From assembly GCA_021307345.1 (NCBI GenBank), contig CP089930.1, positions 3,968,001 to 4,032,000 of the forward strand: a DNA stretch of 64,000 bases, read 5' to 3'. A program made the position numbers and the translations under genes. Source of the DNA: Escherichia coli (GTDB taxonomy: Bacteria > Pseudomonadota > Gammaproteobacteria > Enterobacterales > Enterobacteriaceae). Below, in pieces: positions 8,202 through 16,359 of the stretch (position 1 is the stretch's first letter; the number at the start of each line of letters is the position of its first letter). The notes below the pieces were generated by a model. The model was not told the DNA's origin, ran no database searches, and saw only the letters and a list, made by a program, of their open reading frames with translations.

Positions 8202-8740
8202 TTTACCCAACGAATACAGGAAAAAGCGGAGAACACCTTCGCCTCACCACGCTGGAAAGTGTCTGGATTCAGGGAAAACTACGTATGTGGGGGCGCTGGT
8301 CGTATATTGGCGGTGGCAGGTCAGGGAATATGTTCAATCAGTTGTTGGCATCCAAAAAACTGACGAAAACAGCCATTAATGAAGCCCTGCGCAGAATGAA
8401 AAAAGCGGGAATAGAGAAAGCTGAGCTGGAAGCGTTTTTGCGAGAGATGATCAACGGCAAGCAAAAGAGCTGGCTGGCGCATTGTACTGATGCAGAGGCG
8501 TTATGTATTGATCGAGTCATAAGTGAGGTGCTGGCAGAGCATCCAGGATTGATTTGCATTCTCCGGCAACGCTATGAAGGGCGGGGGATGACTAAGCGCA
8601 AAATGGCTGAATTGCTAAATGATGCACACCCAGAGTGGTGTTTTAGCACATGCGAAAAACGGATTGCTAATTGGTTAGCTGTTGCTGAGTATGCCCTATA
8701 TATTCCCATGCGTGAATCATTTGCTGAGAAAATGGCTTGA
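8198..8740 (+). CDS. Late antiterminator Q (DUF1133, YdfT-like)
   Basis: 180 residues; the ATG overlaps the previous stop (ATGA). The sequence has the DUF1133 character of YdfT-type Q proteins (LRLTTLESVWIQGKLRMWGR near the N-terminus; a helix-turn-helix-like MTKRKMAELLNDAHPEW around residues 129-145). Q binds DNA at the late promoter and modifies paused RNA polymerase so that it reads through terminators into lysis and virion genes. The terminator tR' and a late promoter candidate follow directly. Confidence 0.85.
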   Translation: MIYPTNTGKSGEHLRLTTLESVWIQGKLRMWGRWSYIGGGRSGNMFNQLLASKKLTKTAINEALRRMKKAGIEKAELEAFLREMINGKQKSWLAHCTDAEALCIDRVISEVLAEHPGLICILRQRYEGRGMTKRKMAELLNDAHPEWCFSTCEKRIANWLAVAEYALYIPMRESFAEKMA

Positions 8741-8800
8741 TTTCTTACGTATAAACTGCTTCAATTTTGCTATGCTTCGCAAAGCTGTATCGCGAGGCGG
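8741..8800 (+). promoter_or_regulatory. Probable late promoter pR' and Q-utilisation region
   Basis: Immediately after Q and before the tR' hairpin, where pR' lies in lambdoid phages. A TATGCT -10 candidate is at 8771-8776; a matching -35 is poor, so Q or upstream DNA may assist. Location is the main evidence. Confidence 0.45.
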
Positions 8801-8818
8801 ATTGCAGACATGGACATC

Positions 8819-8849
8819 GTAAAAAAACCGCTTAATGCGGTTTTTTTAC
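8819..8849 (+). terminator. tR'-like intrinsic terminator
   Basis: Perfect hairpin AAACCGC-TTAAT-GCGGTTT with a run of seven T residues, about 50 bp downstream of the presumed pR' start. This is the terminator that Q must overcome. Confidence 0.8.
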
Positions 8850-9167
8850 GTCAGGAAAGCAGGGGAGAATGCTGCTAGTTGGGCAACTGGTCTTTCTGCT
8901 CCAAATTATAACAGAGACCAGTTATAGTTTCGGTGCTGTGTTTTTTTTACAATATTGTGATAACACATTGCTGGCGGGAGTTTTGATATTTCTTGGCAGG
9001 GGCTGATGATGCGTTATCCTGATGTCGTCAACTCATATAAAATGAGATGAGAGATCATTGCAGGGTGGTTTGTAATTCGCTGTTTAGCGGGACAATATGT
9101 TGTCTGATACAAGACACCCGACGCCTCAGATTACTATAATAAAGACGAAGCATCCTTTGTATTGACC

Positions 9168-9193
9168 AACCGCCTGTTTAGGCGGTTCTTTTT
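9168..9193 (+). terminator. Intrinsic terminator in late leader
   Basis: AACCGCC / GGCGGTT stem, six-base loop, then C and five T residues. It ends either the tR'-readthrough leader or a short RNA starting upstream. Confidence 0.75.
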
Positions 9194-9517
9194 GGGCTGG
9201 TTTATTGTATGCCAAATGATTATTAAAAAGGTTGTGTTAATAACAAAACCCGAAATAATATGCCTGCATATTTTTATCTTGCTTATATTCTGCATATTGT
9301 GCATAGCAGGCTCATCCCTGCAATCAAAACTGTATGATGAGTATTTTTTGTTTTCCTTTTTTCCAGTCATCTGATGATGACCTGCTTCTTTTTAATCCGG
9401 ATCGACATCAGTTTTTTAAGATAATTCCTGCGAGTTATATGCATAAATACCACAAACTCCGCATTTTATGTGGTTGGGAGTTGCCGGGCGCGCAGTGAGT
9501 TTGCTAAGAAAACTCCT

Positions 9518-9620
9518 GCATGGTGAATCCCCCTGTGCGGTGGGGTGATACCATTAACCTTTTCTGTCGCCGACAGGTATCACGAACATTTTGTTCACCG
9601 GGAGGCACCCGGCACCATGC
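9518..9620 (+). ncRNA. Three-arm structured RNA, C4-antisense-like candidate
   Basis: A closing stem GCATGGTG (9518-9525) / CACCATGC (9613-9620) encloses three hairpins: CCCC...GGGG (9530-9545), GTGATACC...GGTATCAC (9545-9583) with an inner CTGTC-GCC-GACAG, and CCGGG-AGGCA-CCCGG (9598-9612). Such an arrangement is very unlikely by chance. It resembles my memory of C4-type antisense RNAs of P1/P7 and lambdoid prophages, but I could not check the family. No antirepressor target gene is visible nearby. Confidence 0.5.
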
Positions 9621-9784
9621 ACTTCAATAGATTCTCTCCACATTATGGATATTCTTTCAGAATATCCCACGCAGACTTTGTGTAAATGTTAACAAATGTG
9701 CGTTTTATTTGATCTGATTCGCTGTTTGAGCGTCCAAAACAACGGTATATATAATCCTTTACTATATGACATATGTGAGGAAAA

Positions 9785-10213
9785 ATGGGTTTTCGTAGCG
9801 CATCAATTCTTACGTTGATTATTAGTGGGATTATTATCGGGTGCACTGATGCTGTATCGACAAATTATCATGACCGTACATCATATTACTCCGATAAAGC
9901 AATAGAGACACAGTATGTGAGTTCATCTGAACGTACTTCTGATGTTAGTGAGGATATCCGTCTGTATGCCCATCAAATCAAGAGCGCCATCGAAAAACAG
10001 TTCGGGGATGCGAGTAAGTATTCAGGAAAAGAGTGTACACTGAGAATGCATATGGCCCCGAATGGCCTTCTACTGGAGGTTAAAAGAGAAAGTGGAGACC
10101 TCGATTTATGTCGTGAAGCGATGAATGCGATAAAGAATGCTGATATACCTGCCCCCCCTTCGCCGGAAGTATATAAAGTATTTCAAAATGGGGTGCTGGA
10201 TTTTAAACCCTGA
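9785..10213 (+). CDS. Prophage lipoprotein with TolA C-terminal-like domain (copy 1)
   Basis: 142 residues, start preceded by GTGAGGA. An N-terminal signal ends in a lipobox (SGIIIGC, Cys20), so it is predicted to be a lipoprotein; Asp at +2 after the Cys is not present (Thr), so outer-membrane sorting is expected. The C-terminal 80 residues (SGKECTLRMHMAPNG, then PPSPEVYKVFQNGVLDFKP) closely resemble domain III of TolA, including its paired cysteines. TolA domain III is the docking site for filamentous phage and group A colicins. A second, diverged copy follows. The true function is unknown; envelope modification or exclusion is an inference. Confidence 0.75.
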   Translation: MGFRSASILTLIISGIIIGCTDAVSTNYHDRTSYYSDKAIETQYVSSSERTSDVSEDIRLYAHQIKSAIEKQFGDASKYSGKECTLRMHMAPNGLLLEVKRESGDLDLCREAMNAIKNADIPAPPSPEVYKVFQNGVLDFKP

Positions 10214-10363
10214 TATTTATTGTTTTGTAATAAACGGTTTCGGCTTAGGTTTGTTCTGACACAGCTACGGCACTGAGCTAAATTTAGCGGATAGTCAGCT
10301 CTGAGCCAGTGGCGGACGTAACAACTACTATTGCTGAGATTTTAATGGATTGAGGAGCAAGAA

Positions 10364-10759
10364 GTGGGATTAAAGAAAATCGTTATGTTGACTTTTTGGG
10401 TCGGTTTTGTTGCGGGATGCACACCTTTACACCCTTCAGATTGCCACAAAACTACTGCTACAGGTAGTTGCAGTTCAGGACGCTGGGATGATCAGGATGA
10501 ATGGGGGGCGCAAGCGCGGGGAATCAGAGCTGCAATTAATGCCAAACTTGATGAGCCGCATAACTGGAAAGGGAAAAAATGCAGGTTGCATATGGAATTC
10601 TCTCAGGATGGCACGGCGTTAAAAATATCTACCAGTAACGGTGATAAAGCCTATTGCGAAGCGATAAAGTCCGCAGCTCATAAAGCCAAATTTCCGGCCT
10701 TCAACAATCCGGAAGTCTACAGAGATTTTCAGAAATCTGGCTTTGACATGCGAGGTTAG
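10364..10759 (+). CDS. Prophage lipoprotein with TolA C-terminal-like domain (copy 2)
   Basis: 131 residues starting at GTG with GAGGAGCAAGAA upstream. Signal peptide with lipobox FVAGC (Cys19). The C-terminal half (WKGKKCRLHMEFSQDG, then NNPEVYRDFQKSGFDMRG) aligns by eye with the preceding gene and with TolA domain III, including the two cysteines, but the proteins differ at most positions, so the duplication is old or the two were acquired separately. It is followed by an intrinsic terminator before the lysis genes. Confidence 0.75.
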   Translation: MGLKKIVMLTFWVGFVAGCTPLHPSDCHKTTATGSCSSGRWDDQDEWGAQARGIRAAINAKLDEPHNWKGKKCRLHMEFSQDGTALKISTSNGDKAYCEAIKSAAHKAKFPAFNNPEVYRDFQKSGFDMRG

Positions 10760-10884
10760 CTCTTCAATTACTATATCTCATTCATAGCAAACTGACAGAT
10801 TTGATGATGTTCTATATACGAAACCTGTGATGTCAAGTCTGAGCTAATACAAATAAACATAATATCAGAGAAATACATTTTATT

Positions 10885-10908
10885 AGCTCGCTACGGCGAG
10901 CTTTTTAT
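10885..10908 (+). terminator. Intrinsic terminator before lysis cassette
   Basis: AGCTCGC-TACG-GCGAGCT stem followed by TTTTAT. Q-modified polymerase would read through it. Confidence 0.8.
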
Positions 10909-11010
10909 ATTGCATCGTCTCCAGCATATATATCAATTAAGGCTCTGATTGATGTGTCTGAAAGCCTACACATAATAACTATGCCATCCGTTCCGTGCGG
11001 AGGTGAGGCT

Positions 11011-11226
11011 ATGAAATCCATGGACAAAATTTCAACAGGCATTGCCTACGGCACCTCCGCAGGCAGTGCTGGCTACTGGTTTTTACAGTTGCTCGATAGA
11101 GTCACGCCCTCACAGTGGGCAGCAATAGGTGTGCTGGGTAGTCTGGTGTTTGGCCTGTTGACGTATCTGACAAATCTTTATTTCAAGATTAAAGAAGATA
11201 AGCGTAAGGCTGCACGGGGAGAGTAA
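11011..11226 (+). CDS. Pinholin, phage 21 S type
   Basis: 71 residues from the ATG at 11011 (GGAGGTGAGG upstream). The sequence begins MKSMDKIST, giving the dual start of phage 21 S: Met1 yields the 71-residue antiholin and Met4 the 68-residue holin. Two transmembrane segments are visible (about 8-28 and 36-57) with a basic C-terminal tail. Pinholins make small holes that collapse the membrane potential and release the SAR endolysin, which is encoded downstream. Longer upstream starts are unlikely because they would remove the dual-start signal. Confidence 0.92.
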   Translation: MKSMDKISTGIAYGTSAGSAGYWFLQLLDRVTPSQWAAIGVLGSLVFGLLTYLTNLYFKIKEDKRKAARGE

Positions 11227-11230
11227 TTCA

Positions 11231-11575
11231 ATGACTCAAAACTATGAACTGATTGTGAAAGGGATCCGCAATTTTGAGAATAAAGTTACGGTAACTTTAG
11301 CGTTACGGGACAAAAAACGCTTTGACGGTGAAATTTTAGACCTGGACATCTCGCTGGACCGTGTTGAAGGTGCCGCGCTGGAGTTTTATGAGGCAGCAGC
11401 CAGAAGGAGCATCAGACAGGTCTTCCTAGATGTTGCTGCAGGGTTATGTGAAGGGGATGAGCAGTCACCGGAAAAGCGCCCCATAATTTTAGAGGCGCAG
11501 GGTGTGTGGATAACCTACAAAGGAAAACTGCCGGGAAGAATTACTGGTTCACTGAAGACTCCGCCGAAATGGTAA
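11231..11575 (+). CDS. ydfR: YdfR-like DUF1327 phage protein
   Basis: 114 residues beginning 5 bp after the holin gene. It matches the Qin YdfR (DUF1327) family by its KGIRNFENKVTVTLAL start and its position between holin and endolysin. No signal peptide or membrane segment is visible. Function unknown. Its 3' end overlaps the 3' end of an antisense gene by 35 bp. Confidence 0.8.
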   Translation: MTQNYELIVKGIRNFENKVTVTLALRDKKRFDGEILDLDISLDRVEGAALEFYEAAARRSIRQVFLDVAAGLCEGDEQSPEKRPIILEAQGVWITYKGKLPGRITGSLKTPPKW

Positions 11576-11813
11576 TTTCACCAGCATATTTTTCTTCCAG
11601 TAATACCGCCAGCCACTTGAAAGAATTTTGTTGTTGCTGGGACCATTTGGGGTTGAGTGATTCAAGCTGGAGCGATGCCAGTGTTGGTTGCATTTGTTCC
11701 TTGGGAATTGAGAATGCCAGATATGAAAATGCGACAGTAAGGGCATTTACATCATCCCGAAGCTTGGAAATGCAGTCGAGCAACTCCTGTAGAGAAATGG
11801 TGCTATTGTCCAT
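11541..11813 (-). CDS. Antisense-oriented hypothetical gene inside the lysis cassette
   Basis: 90 residues on the minus strand from the ATG at 11813, which has AGAGGA about seven bases upstream. Composition is protein-like (MDNSTISLQELLDCISKL, later LNPKWSQQQQNSFKWLAVLL), soluble and helical. I recognise no family. It is the only leftward gene between the repressor and pinR, so it would be expressed in the lysogen and opposed by late transcription. Confidence 0.55.
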   Translation of the reverse strand: MDNSTISLQELLDCISKLRDDVNALTVAFSYLAFSIPKEQMQPTLASLQLESLNPKWSQQQQNSFKWLAVLLEEKYAGEITISAESSVNQ

Positions 11814-11918
11814 AAACAATCCTCTCTATTGTATTTAACTATTCCTTGCCTGATTCAACAGGCCGGGACAGATAAACATATCCAGGGTTCAGAAACCGAT
11901 AAATCCTGATAAATATCC

Positions 11919-12452
11919 ATGAACGCAAAAATCAGATACGGCCTGTCGGCTGCCGTTCTGGCACTGATTGCCGTCGGTGCGCCTGCGCCTGATATTCTCG
12001 ACCAGTTTCTGGATGAAAAAGAAGGTAACCACACAACGGCATACCGCGATGGTTCCGGTATATGGACCATCTGTCGTGGTGCCACAATGGTGGATGGTAA
12101 GCCCGTCATACCGGGAATGAGGCTGTCGAAGGAAAAATGCGACCAGGTTAACGCTATTGAACGTGATAAGGCGCTGGCATGGGTGGAGCGCAATATTAAA
12201 GTACCACTGACCGAACCACAGAAAGCGGGTATAGCGTCATTTTGTCCCTATAACATTGGCCCCGGTAAGTGTTTCCCGTCGACGTTTTATAAGCGGCTGA
12301 ATGCCGGTGATCGTAAGGGTGCATGCGAGGCGATTCGCTGGTGGATAAAAGATGGTGGGCGCGATTGCCGCATACGTTCAAATAACTGCTATGGACAGGT
12401 TATTCGTCGTGACCAGGAAAGCGCATTAGCCTGTTGGGGGATAGATCAGTGA
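11919..12452 (+). CDS. SAR endolysin (phage 21 R-type lysozyme)
   Basis: 177 residues. The N-terminal segment (about residues 8-22, [16 protein letters not shown]) is a weakly hydrophobic signal-anchor-release domain rich in Ala/Gly. The T4-lysozyme-type catalytic triad is Glu35, Asp44 and Thr50 in [16 protein letters not shown], spaced as in phage 21 R. The enzyme cleaves the glycan of peptidoglycan; it is exported by Sec, tethered in inactive form and released when the pinholin depolarises the membrane. Its stop codon overlaps the GTG start of Rz. Confidence 0.92.
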   Translation: MNAKIRYGLSAAVLALIAVGAPAPDILDQFLDEKEGNHTTAYRDGSGIWTICRGATMVDGKPVIPGMRLSKEKCDQVNAIERDKALAWVERNIKVPLTEPQKAGIASFCPYNIGPGKCFPSTFYKRLNAGDRKGACEAIRWWIKDGGRDCRIRSNNCYGQVIRRDQESALACWGIDQ

Positions 12453-12913
12453 GCAGAGTCGCCGCGATTATTTATGCTCTGGTTATCTGCATCATCGTCT
12501 GCCTGTCATGGGCTGTTAATCATTACCGTGATAACGCCACCGCCTACAAAGAGCAGCGCGACAAAAATGCCAGAGAACTGAAGCTGGCGAACGCGGCAAT
12601 TACTGACATGCAGATGCGTCAGCGTGATGTTGCTGCGCTCGATGCAAAATACACGAAGGAGTTAGCTGATGCGAAAGCTGAAAATGATGCTCTGCGTGAT
12701 GATGTTGCCGCTGGTCGTCGTCGGTTGCACATCAAAGCAGTCTGTCAGTCAGTGCGTGAAGCCACCGCCGCCTCCGGCGTGGATAATGCAGCCTCCCCCC
12801 GACTGGCAGACACCGCTGAACGGGATTATTTCACCCTCCGGGAACGACTGGTAATGATGCAGGCCCAACTTGAAGGTGCTCAGCAATACATAACCGAACA
12901 GTGTTTAAAGTAA
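12449..12913 (+). CDS. Spanin inner-membrane subunit Rz
   Basis: 154 residues from the GTG at 12449, overlapping the endolysin stop (GTGA). An N-terminal transmembrane segment ([17 protein letters not shown]) is followed by a long periplasmic coiled coil ([20 protein letters not shown] onward). Rz pairs with the lipoprotein Rz1, whose gene is nested inside this one in another frame, to fuse inner and outer membranes as the last step of lysis. Confidence 0.9.
   Translation: MSRVAAIIYALVICIIVCLSWAVNHYRDNATAYKEQRDKNARELKLANAAITDMQMRQRDVAALDAKYTKELADAKAENDALRDDVAAGRRRLHIKAVCQSVREATAASGVDNAASPRLADTAERDYFTLRERLVMMQAQLEGAQQYITEQCLK
12669..12854 (+). CDS. Spanin outer-membrane lipoprotein Rz1 (nested in Rz)
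   Basis: 61 residues, entirely inside the Rz gene in the +1 frame. Signal peptide with lipobox VVVGC (Cys20) and a short proline-rich mature part ([14 protein letters not shown]), the hallmark of Rz1. It sits in the outer membrane and binds the Rz C-terminus. Confidence 0.9.
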   Translation: MRKLKMMLCVMMLPLVVVGCTSKQSVSQCVKPPPPPAWIMQPPPDWQTPLNGIISPSGNDW

Positions 12914-13050
12914 AATCTTAACTACAATATGATTCATTTTGATGATTGTTTCATAAGGAACAGTGAAGTAAGATCTAAGAGGAGTTAAATTTTATACAGT
13001 ATAATCATAATATTGCAGCAAGGTGGTTATAATTGAAAGAATATTTAGAT

Positions 13051-14508
13051 ATGAATACATCTCATGTAAGAGTTGTTACTCATATGTGTGGGTTCCTGGT
13101 TTGGCTCTATAGTCTTTCAATGTTGCCACCAATGGTTGTAGCATTGTTTTATAAAGAAAAAAGCCTATTCGTTTTCTTTATAACTTTCGTTATATTTTTT
13201 TGCATTGGTGGCGGAGCGTGGTATACAACTAAGAAATCTGGCATTCAATTACGTACCCGTGATGGGTTTATTATAATTGTAATGTTTTGGATTTTGTTTT
13301 CTGTTATTAGTGCATTCCCTTTATGGATTGACTCAGAACTTAATTTAACGTTCATTGATGCTCTGTTTGAAGGGGTTTCTGGAATAACAACAACAGGAGC
13401 AACTGTAATTGATGATGTTAGTTCATTACCTCGGGCATATTTGTACTATCGGTCACAGTTAAATTTTATAGGTGGTTTAGGAGTTATTGTTCTGGCGGTT
13501 GCTGTATTGCCATTATTGGGTATTGGTGGTGCAAAGCTTTATCAGTCAGAAATGCCGGGGCCATTTAAGGATGACAAACTCACTCCCCGCCTGGCCGATA
13601 CGTCACGGACACTGTGGATAACTTATTCTTTATTAGGTATTGCTTGTATTGTCTGTTATAGACTTGCAGGAATGCCTTTGTTTGATGCTATTTGTCACGG
13701 GATTTCCACAGTTTCGCTTGGTGGTTTCTCAACTCATAGCGAGAGTATCGGATATTTTAATAACTATTTGGTTGAGCTGGTGGCTGGTTCTTTTTCCCTG
13801 CTATCGGCTTTCAACTTCACTCTTTGGTATATTGTTATTAGCAGGAAAACGATAAAACCTTTAATCAGAGATATTGAACTTCGTTTCTTTCTGTTAATAG
13901 CCTTAGGGGTGATCATTGTTACCTCTTTCCAGGTCTGGCATATAGGTATGTATGACTTGCATGGAAGTTTTATTCATTCGTTTTTTCTTGCCAGCTCCAT
14001 GCTCACTGATAATGGTTTAGCTACGCAGGATTATGCAAGCTGGCCCACGCACACGATAGTGTTTTTGCTGTCGTCAAGTTTCTTTGGGGGATGTATAGGT
14101 TCAACTTGTGGTGGAATTAAGTCACTTCGATTTCTTATACTTTTCAAACAAAGCAAACACGAGATAAATCAGCTTTCTCATCCCAGAGCGTTGTTGAGTG
14201 TAAATGTAGGAGGGAAGATAGTTACAGATCGTGTAATGAGGTCTGTATGGAGTTTCTTTTTTCTTTATACTCTCTTCACGGTGTTTTTTATACTGGTGTT
14301 AAATGGTATGGGATATGATTTTCTTACATCATTTGCAACAGTGGCTGCATGTATTAATAATATGGGATTAGGTTTTGGGGCTACTGCATCGTCATTCGGA
14401 GTGCTTAATGACATTGCAAAATATTTAATGTGCATAGCTATGATTCTTGGTCGCCTTGAAATTTATCCTGTTATTATATTGTTTTCAGGTTTTTTTTGGC
14501 GCTCCTAA
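13051..14508 (+). CDS. trkG: TrkG potassium uptake transporter subunit (Rac type)
   Basis: 485 residues from the ATG at 13051, the length of K-12 TrkG, and recognisably that protein throughout (MNTSHVRVVTHMCGFLVWLY). It is an inner-membrane K+ transporter of the Trk/Ktr/HKT superfamily with four membrane-pore-membrane repeats; selectivity-filter segments are visible, for example SGITTTGAT, STVSLGGFSTH, SSMLTDNGLA and ACINNMGLGFGA. It works with the cytoplasmic TrkA protein. In K-12 trkG lies in Rac at the same place after Rz/Rz1, so this is a conserved cargo gene. A TATAAT box at 13000-13005 suggests its own promoter. It is clearly more AT-rich than the neighbouring phage genes. Confidence 0.95.
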   Translation: MNTSHVRVVTHMCGFLVWLYSLSMLPPMVVALFYKEKSLFVFFITFVIFFCIGGGAWYTTKKSGIQLRTRDGFIIIVMFWILFSVISAFPLWIDSELNLTFIDALFEGVSGITTTGATVIDDVSSLPRAYLYYRSQLNFIGGLGVIVLAVAVLPLLGIGGAKLYQSEMPGPFKDDKLTPRLADTSRTLWITYSLLGIACIVCYRLAGMPLFDAICHGISTVSLGGFSTHSESIGYFNNYLVELVAGSFSLLSAFNFTLWYIVISRKTIKPLIRDIELRFFLLIALGVIIVTSFQVWHIGMYDLHGSFIHSFFLASSMLTDNGLATQDYASWPTHTIVFLLSSSFFGGCIGSTCGGIKSLRFLILFKQSKHEINQLSHPRALLSVNVGGKIVTDRVMRSVWSFFFLYTLFTVFFILVLNGMGYDFLTSFATVAACINNMGLGFGATASSFGVLNDIAKYLMCIAMILGRLEIYPVIILFSGFFWRS

Positions 14509-14645
14509 TATATGGCTGATTTATAATTGTGAGTTTAATATTATATTGACTCACTCATTGATCCAATACCTAACTTTACCAGCAACACCTCCGCCCCCAG
14601 TAGCACTGGCTGCTGGGGTGCGTTTTATTCATAAAGCAAGGCTGT

Positions 14646-15434
14646 ATGAGCGAGAAATTAAAGATAGTCTATCGCCCATTACAAGAATTGTCACCGTATG
14701 CGCACAACGCCAGGACGCACAGTACTGAGCAGGTGGCACAACTGGTAGAAAGTATTAAGCAATTCGGCTGGACTAATCCGGTGCTGATTGACGAAAAGGG
14801 CGAAATTATTGCGGGTCACGGTCGTGTTATGGCGGCTGAAATGCTCAAAATGGATTCTGTTCCGGTCATTGTTCTGTCTGGCCTGACGGATGAGCAGAAA
14901 AAGGCGTACCGCCTGGCAGATAATCGCCTACCAATGAATGCTGGCTGGGATGAAGATCTGTTGCGGATGGAGCTGTCGGACCTAATCAATGCTGATTTTG
15001 ATGTCTCCCTGACAGGCTTCGGCCCGACAGAAATTGATGAACTGTTGACGGATGTTTTGCCCGGTACAGGAAATAAGGAGGAGCCGTATACGACGAAAAT
15101 TGATACGCCTGTTTATGAGCCGTCGGGCGGTAAACCGGATATCAGTGAACTGTACGACGATACGAAAACTCAGGAGCTGATCAGCCGGATACGTTCGGCG
15201 TCCCTTGATCCTGATATTGAGAAATTCCTCCTGTGTGCGGCAGAACGTCACACGGTGTTTAATTTCAGCAGAATTGCGGACTATTACGCTCATGCCCCCG
15301 CTGAAATTCAGTGCCTTTTCGAGGAGTCGGCGCTGGTGATCATTGATTATCAGCAGGCTATTGAAAATGGATTTGTCCGAATGACGCAGCGCATGGTGGC
15401 GATCATGCATAGCGGGGAGGAGGAATATGCGTGA
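14646..15434 (+). CDS. ParB/sulfiredoxin-like domain phage protein
   Basis: 262 residues. The N-terminal 110 residues form a ParB-N domain (LSPYAHNARTHSTEQVAQLV, then the catalytic-type GEIIAGHGR box at residues 52-60). ParB-N domains bind CTP or act as nucleases/NTPases, and in phages they often accompany DNA-modifying enzymes. The C-terminal 130 residues are a separate helical domain that I cannot name. The end overlaps the start of a glycosyltransferase-like gene by eight bases, and the terminase genes follow, so a role in modifying or recognising DNA before packaging is a reasonable guess. Confidence 0.75.
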   Translation: MSEKLKIVYRPLQELSPYAHNARTHSTEQVAQLVESIKQFGWTNPVLIDEKGEIIAGHGRVMAAEMLKMDSVPVIVLSGLTDEQKKAYRLADNRLPMNAGWDEDLLRMELSDLINADFDVSLTGFGPTEIDELLTDVLPGTGNKEEPYTTKIDTPVYEPSGGKPDISELYDDTKTQELISRIRSASLDPDIEKFLLCAAERHTVFNFSRIADYYAHAPAEIQCLFEESALVIIDYQQAIENGFVRMTQRMVAIMHSGEEEYA

Positions 15435-16359
15435 TGATTTTTGCGCCTTTATTCTGACTCACGGGCGACCGGACAAAGTTCTGACTTACCGGACGTTGCG
15501 TCGTGCTGGCTATACCGGGAAAATTTTTATCGTTGTTGATGATGAAGATAAGACACGGCATCAGTACATGGCTGAATTTGGTGAACAGGTGCTGGTATTT
15601 TCCAAAGCCGATATTGCCAGTCGTTTTGACGAAGCCGATAATTTTGGTGACCGCCGCTCAATTTTTTACGCCCGTAATGCCTGTTTCGACCTGGCAAAAC
15701 TGGTCGGGTGTAAATACTTCATTCAGCTCGATGATGATTATCACGAGTTCCAGTTTCGGGTGGATCGCAACTATGACCAGGCCTATTTCCCGATAAGGAA
15801 ACTGGATGCGATCCTTTCTGAAATGCTGGCGTATTACGAATCAATACCCGCGCTTTCCATCGCTATGTCGCAGGGCGGGGATTTTCTTGGTGACAATGGC
15901 GGCCATGCTTCGTGGGTGAAACGCAAGGCAATGAACAGCTTTATCTGTTCGGTTGATCGACCGTTCTCATTCATGGGGCGCATTAACGAGGATGTGAATA
16001 CGTACACGAATCTCGGTCGCCGTGGTGAATTGTTTATGACGATCGGTGCTGTCCAGTTAGGGCAGAAACAGACGCAGAAAAACAGCGGCGGAATGACCGA
16101 GCTGTATCTGGATTCCGGGACCTACGTTAAAAGTTTTTATTCCGTCATGTATGCGCCGTCGTGCGTAAAAATCTCACTGATGGGCGCCAGCCATAAACGC
16201 ATTCACCATCAGGTCACCTGGAACAACGCTGCAGTAAAAATCCTTCACGAAAAATACAGGAAGAAGACACCCTGCATATTAATGGGGGTGACAAATGATT
16301 CCGTATTCGAAAGTCGAGTCTCTGGCAGCGTGCCGGATGACTGCACAACAAATCGCTGA
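15427..16359 (+). CDS. TAGT-like phage glycosyltransferase
   Basis: 310 residues with GGAGGAGG before the start. It has a GT-A-like layout: a LTHGRPDKVLTYRTL start, IVVDDEDK at 35-42, a metal-binding-type LDDDYHEF at 101-108 and an INEDVN segment in the second half. This fits the TET-associated glycosyltransferases (TAGT) that decorate modified pyrimidines in phage DNA, a family I recall being paired with ParB-like genes. No TET/JBP dioxygenase, thymidylate-synthase homologue or methyltransferase partner is visible in the window. The substrate is therefore unknown; DNA, or a virion protein, are both possible. Confidence 0.65.
   Translation: MRDDFCAFILTHGRPDKVLTYRTLRRAGYTGKIFIVVDDEDKTRHQYMAEFGEQVLVFSKADIASRFDEADNFGDRRSIFYARNACFDLAKLVGCKYFIQLDDDYHEFQFRVDRNYDQAYFPIRKLDAILSEMLAYYESIPALSIAMSQGGDFLGDNGGHASWVKRKAMNSFICSVDRPFSFMGRINEDVNTYTNLGRRGELFMTIGAVQLGQKQTQKNSGGMTELYLDSGTYVKSFYSVMYAPSCVKISLMGASHKRIHHQVTWNNAAVKILHEKYRKKTPCILMGVTNDSVFESRVSGSVPDDCTTNR

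Larger units (their letters stand above)
8850..9784. other. Late leader region without convincing protein genes
   Basis: Holds an intrinsic terminator (9168-9193) and a strongly folded candidate RNA (9518-9620). No tRNA gene or toxin gene is recognisable. A 70-codon hydrophobic ORF around 9162-9374 overlaps the terminator and lacks a ribosome site, so it is not called. Confidence 0.5.

Noticed and set aside
9134-9374. Overlapping hydrophobic ORFs on both strands in the late leader
   Set aside because: They overlap an intrinsic terminator, lack ribosome sites and resemble no Hok/Ldr/Ibs toxin.
8741-9784. tRNA genes or Shiga toxin genes after Q
   Set aside because: This is where Stx phages carry them, but no tRNA cloverleaf or stx coding sequence is present.
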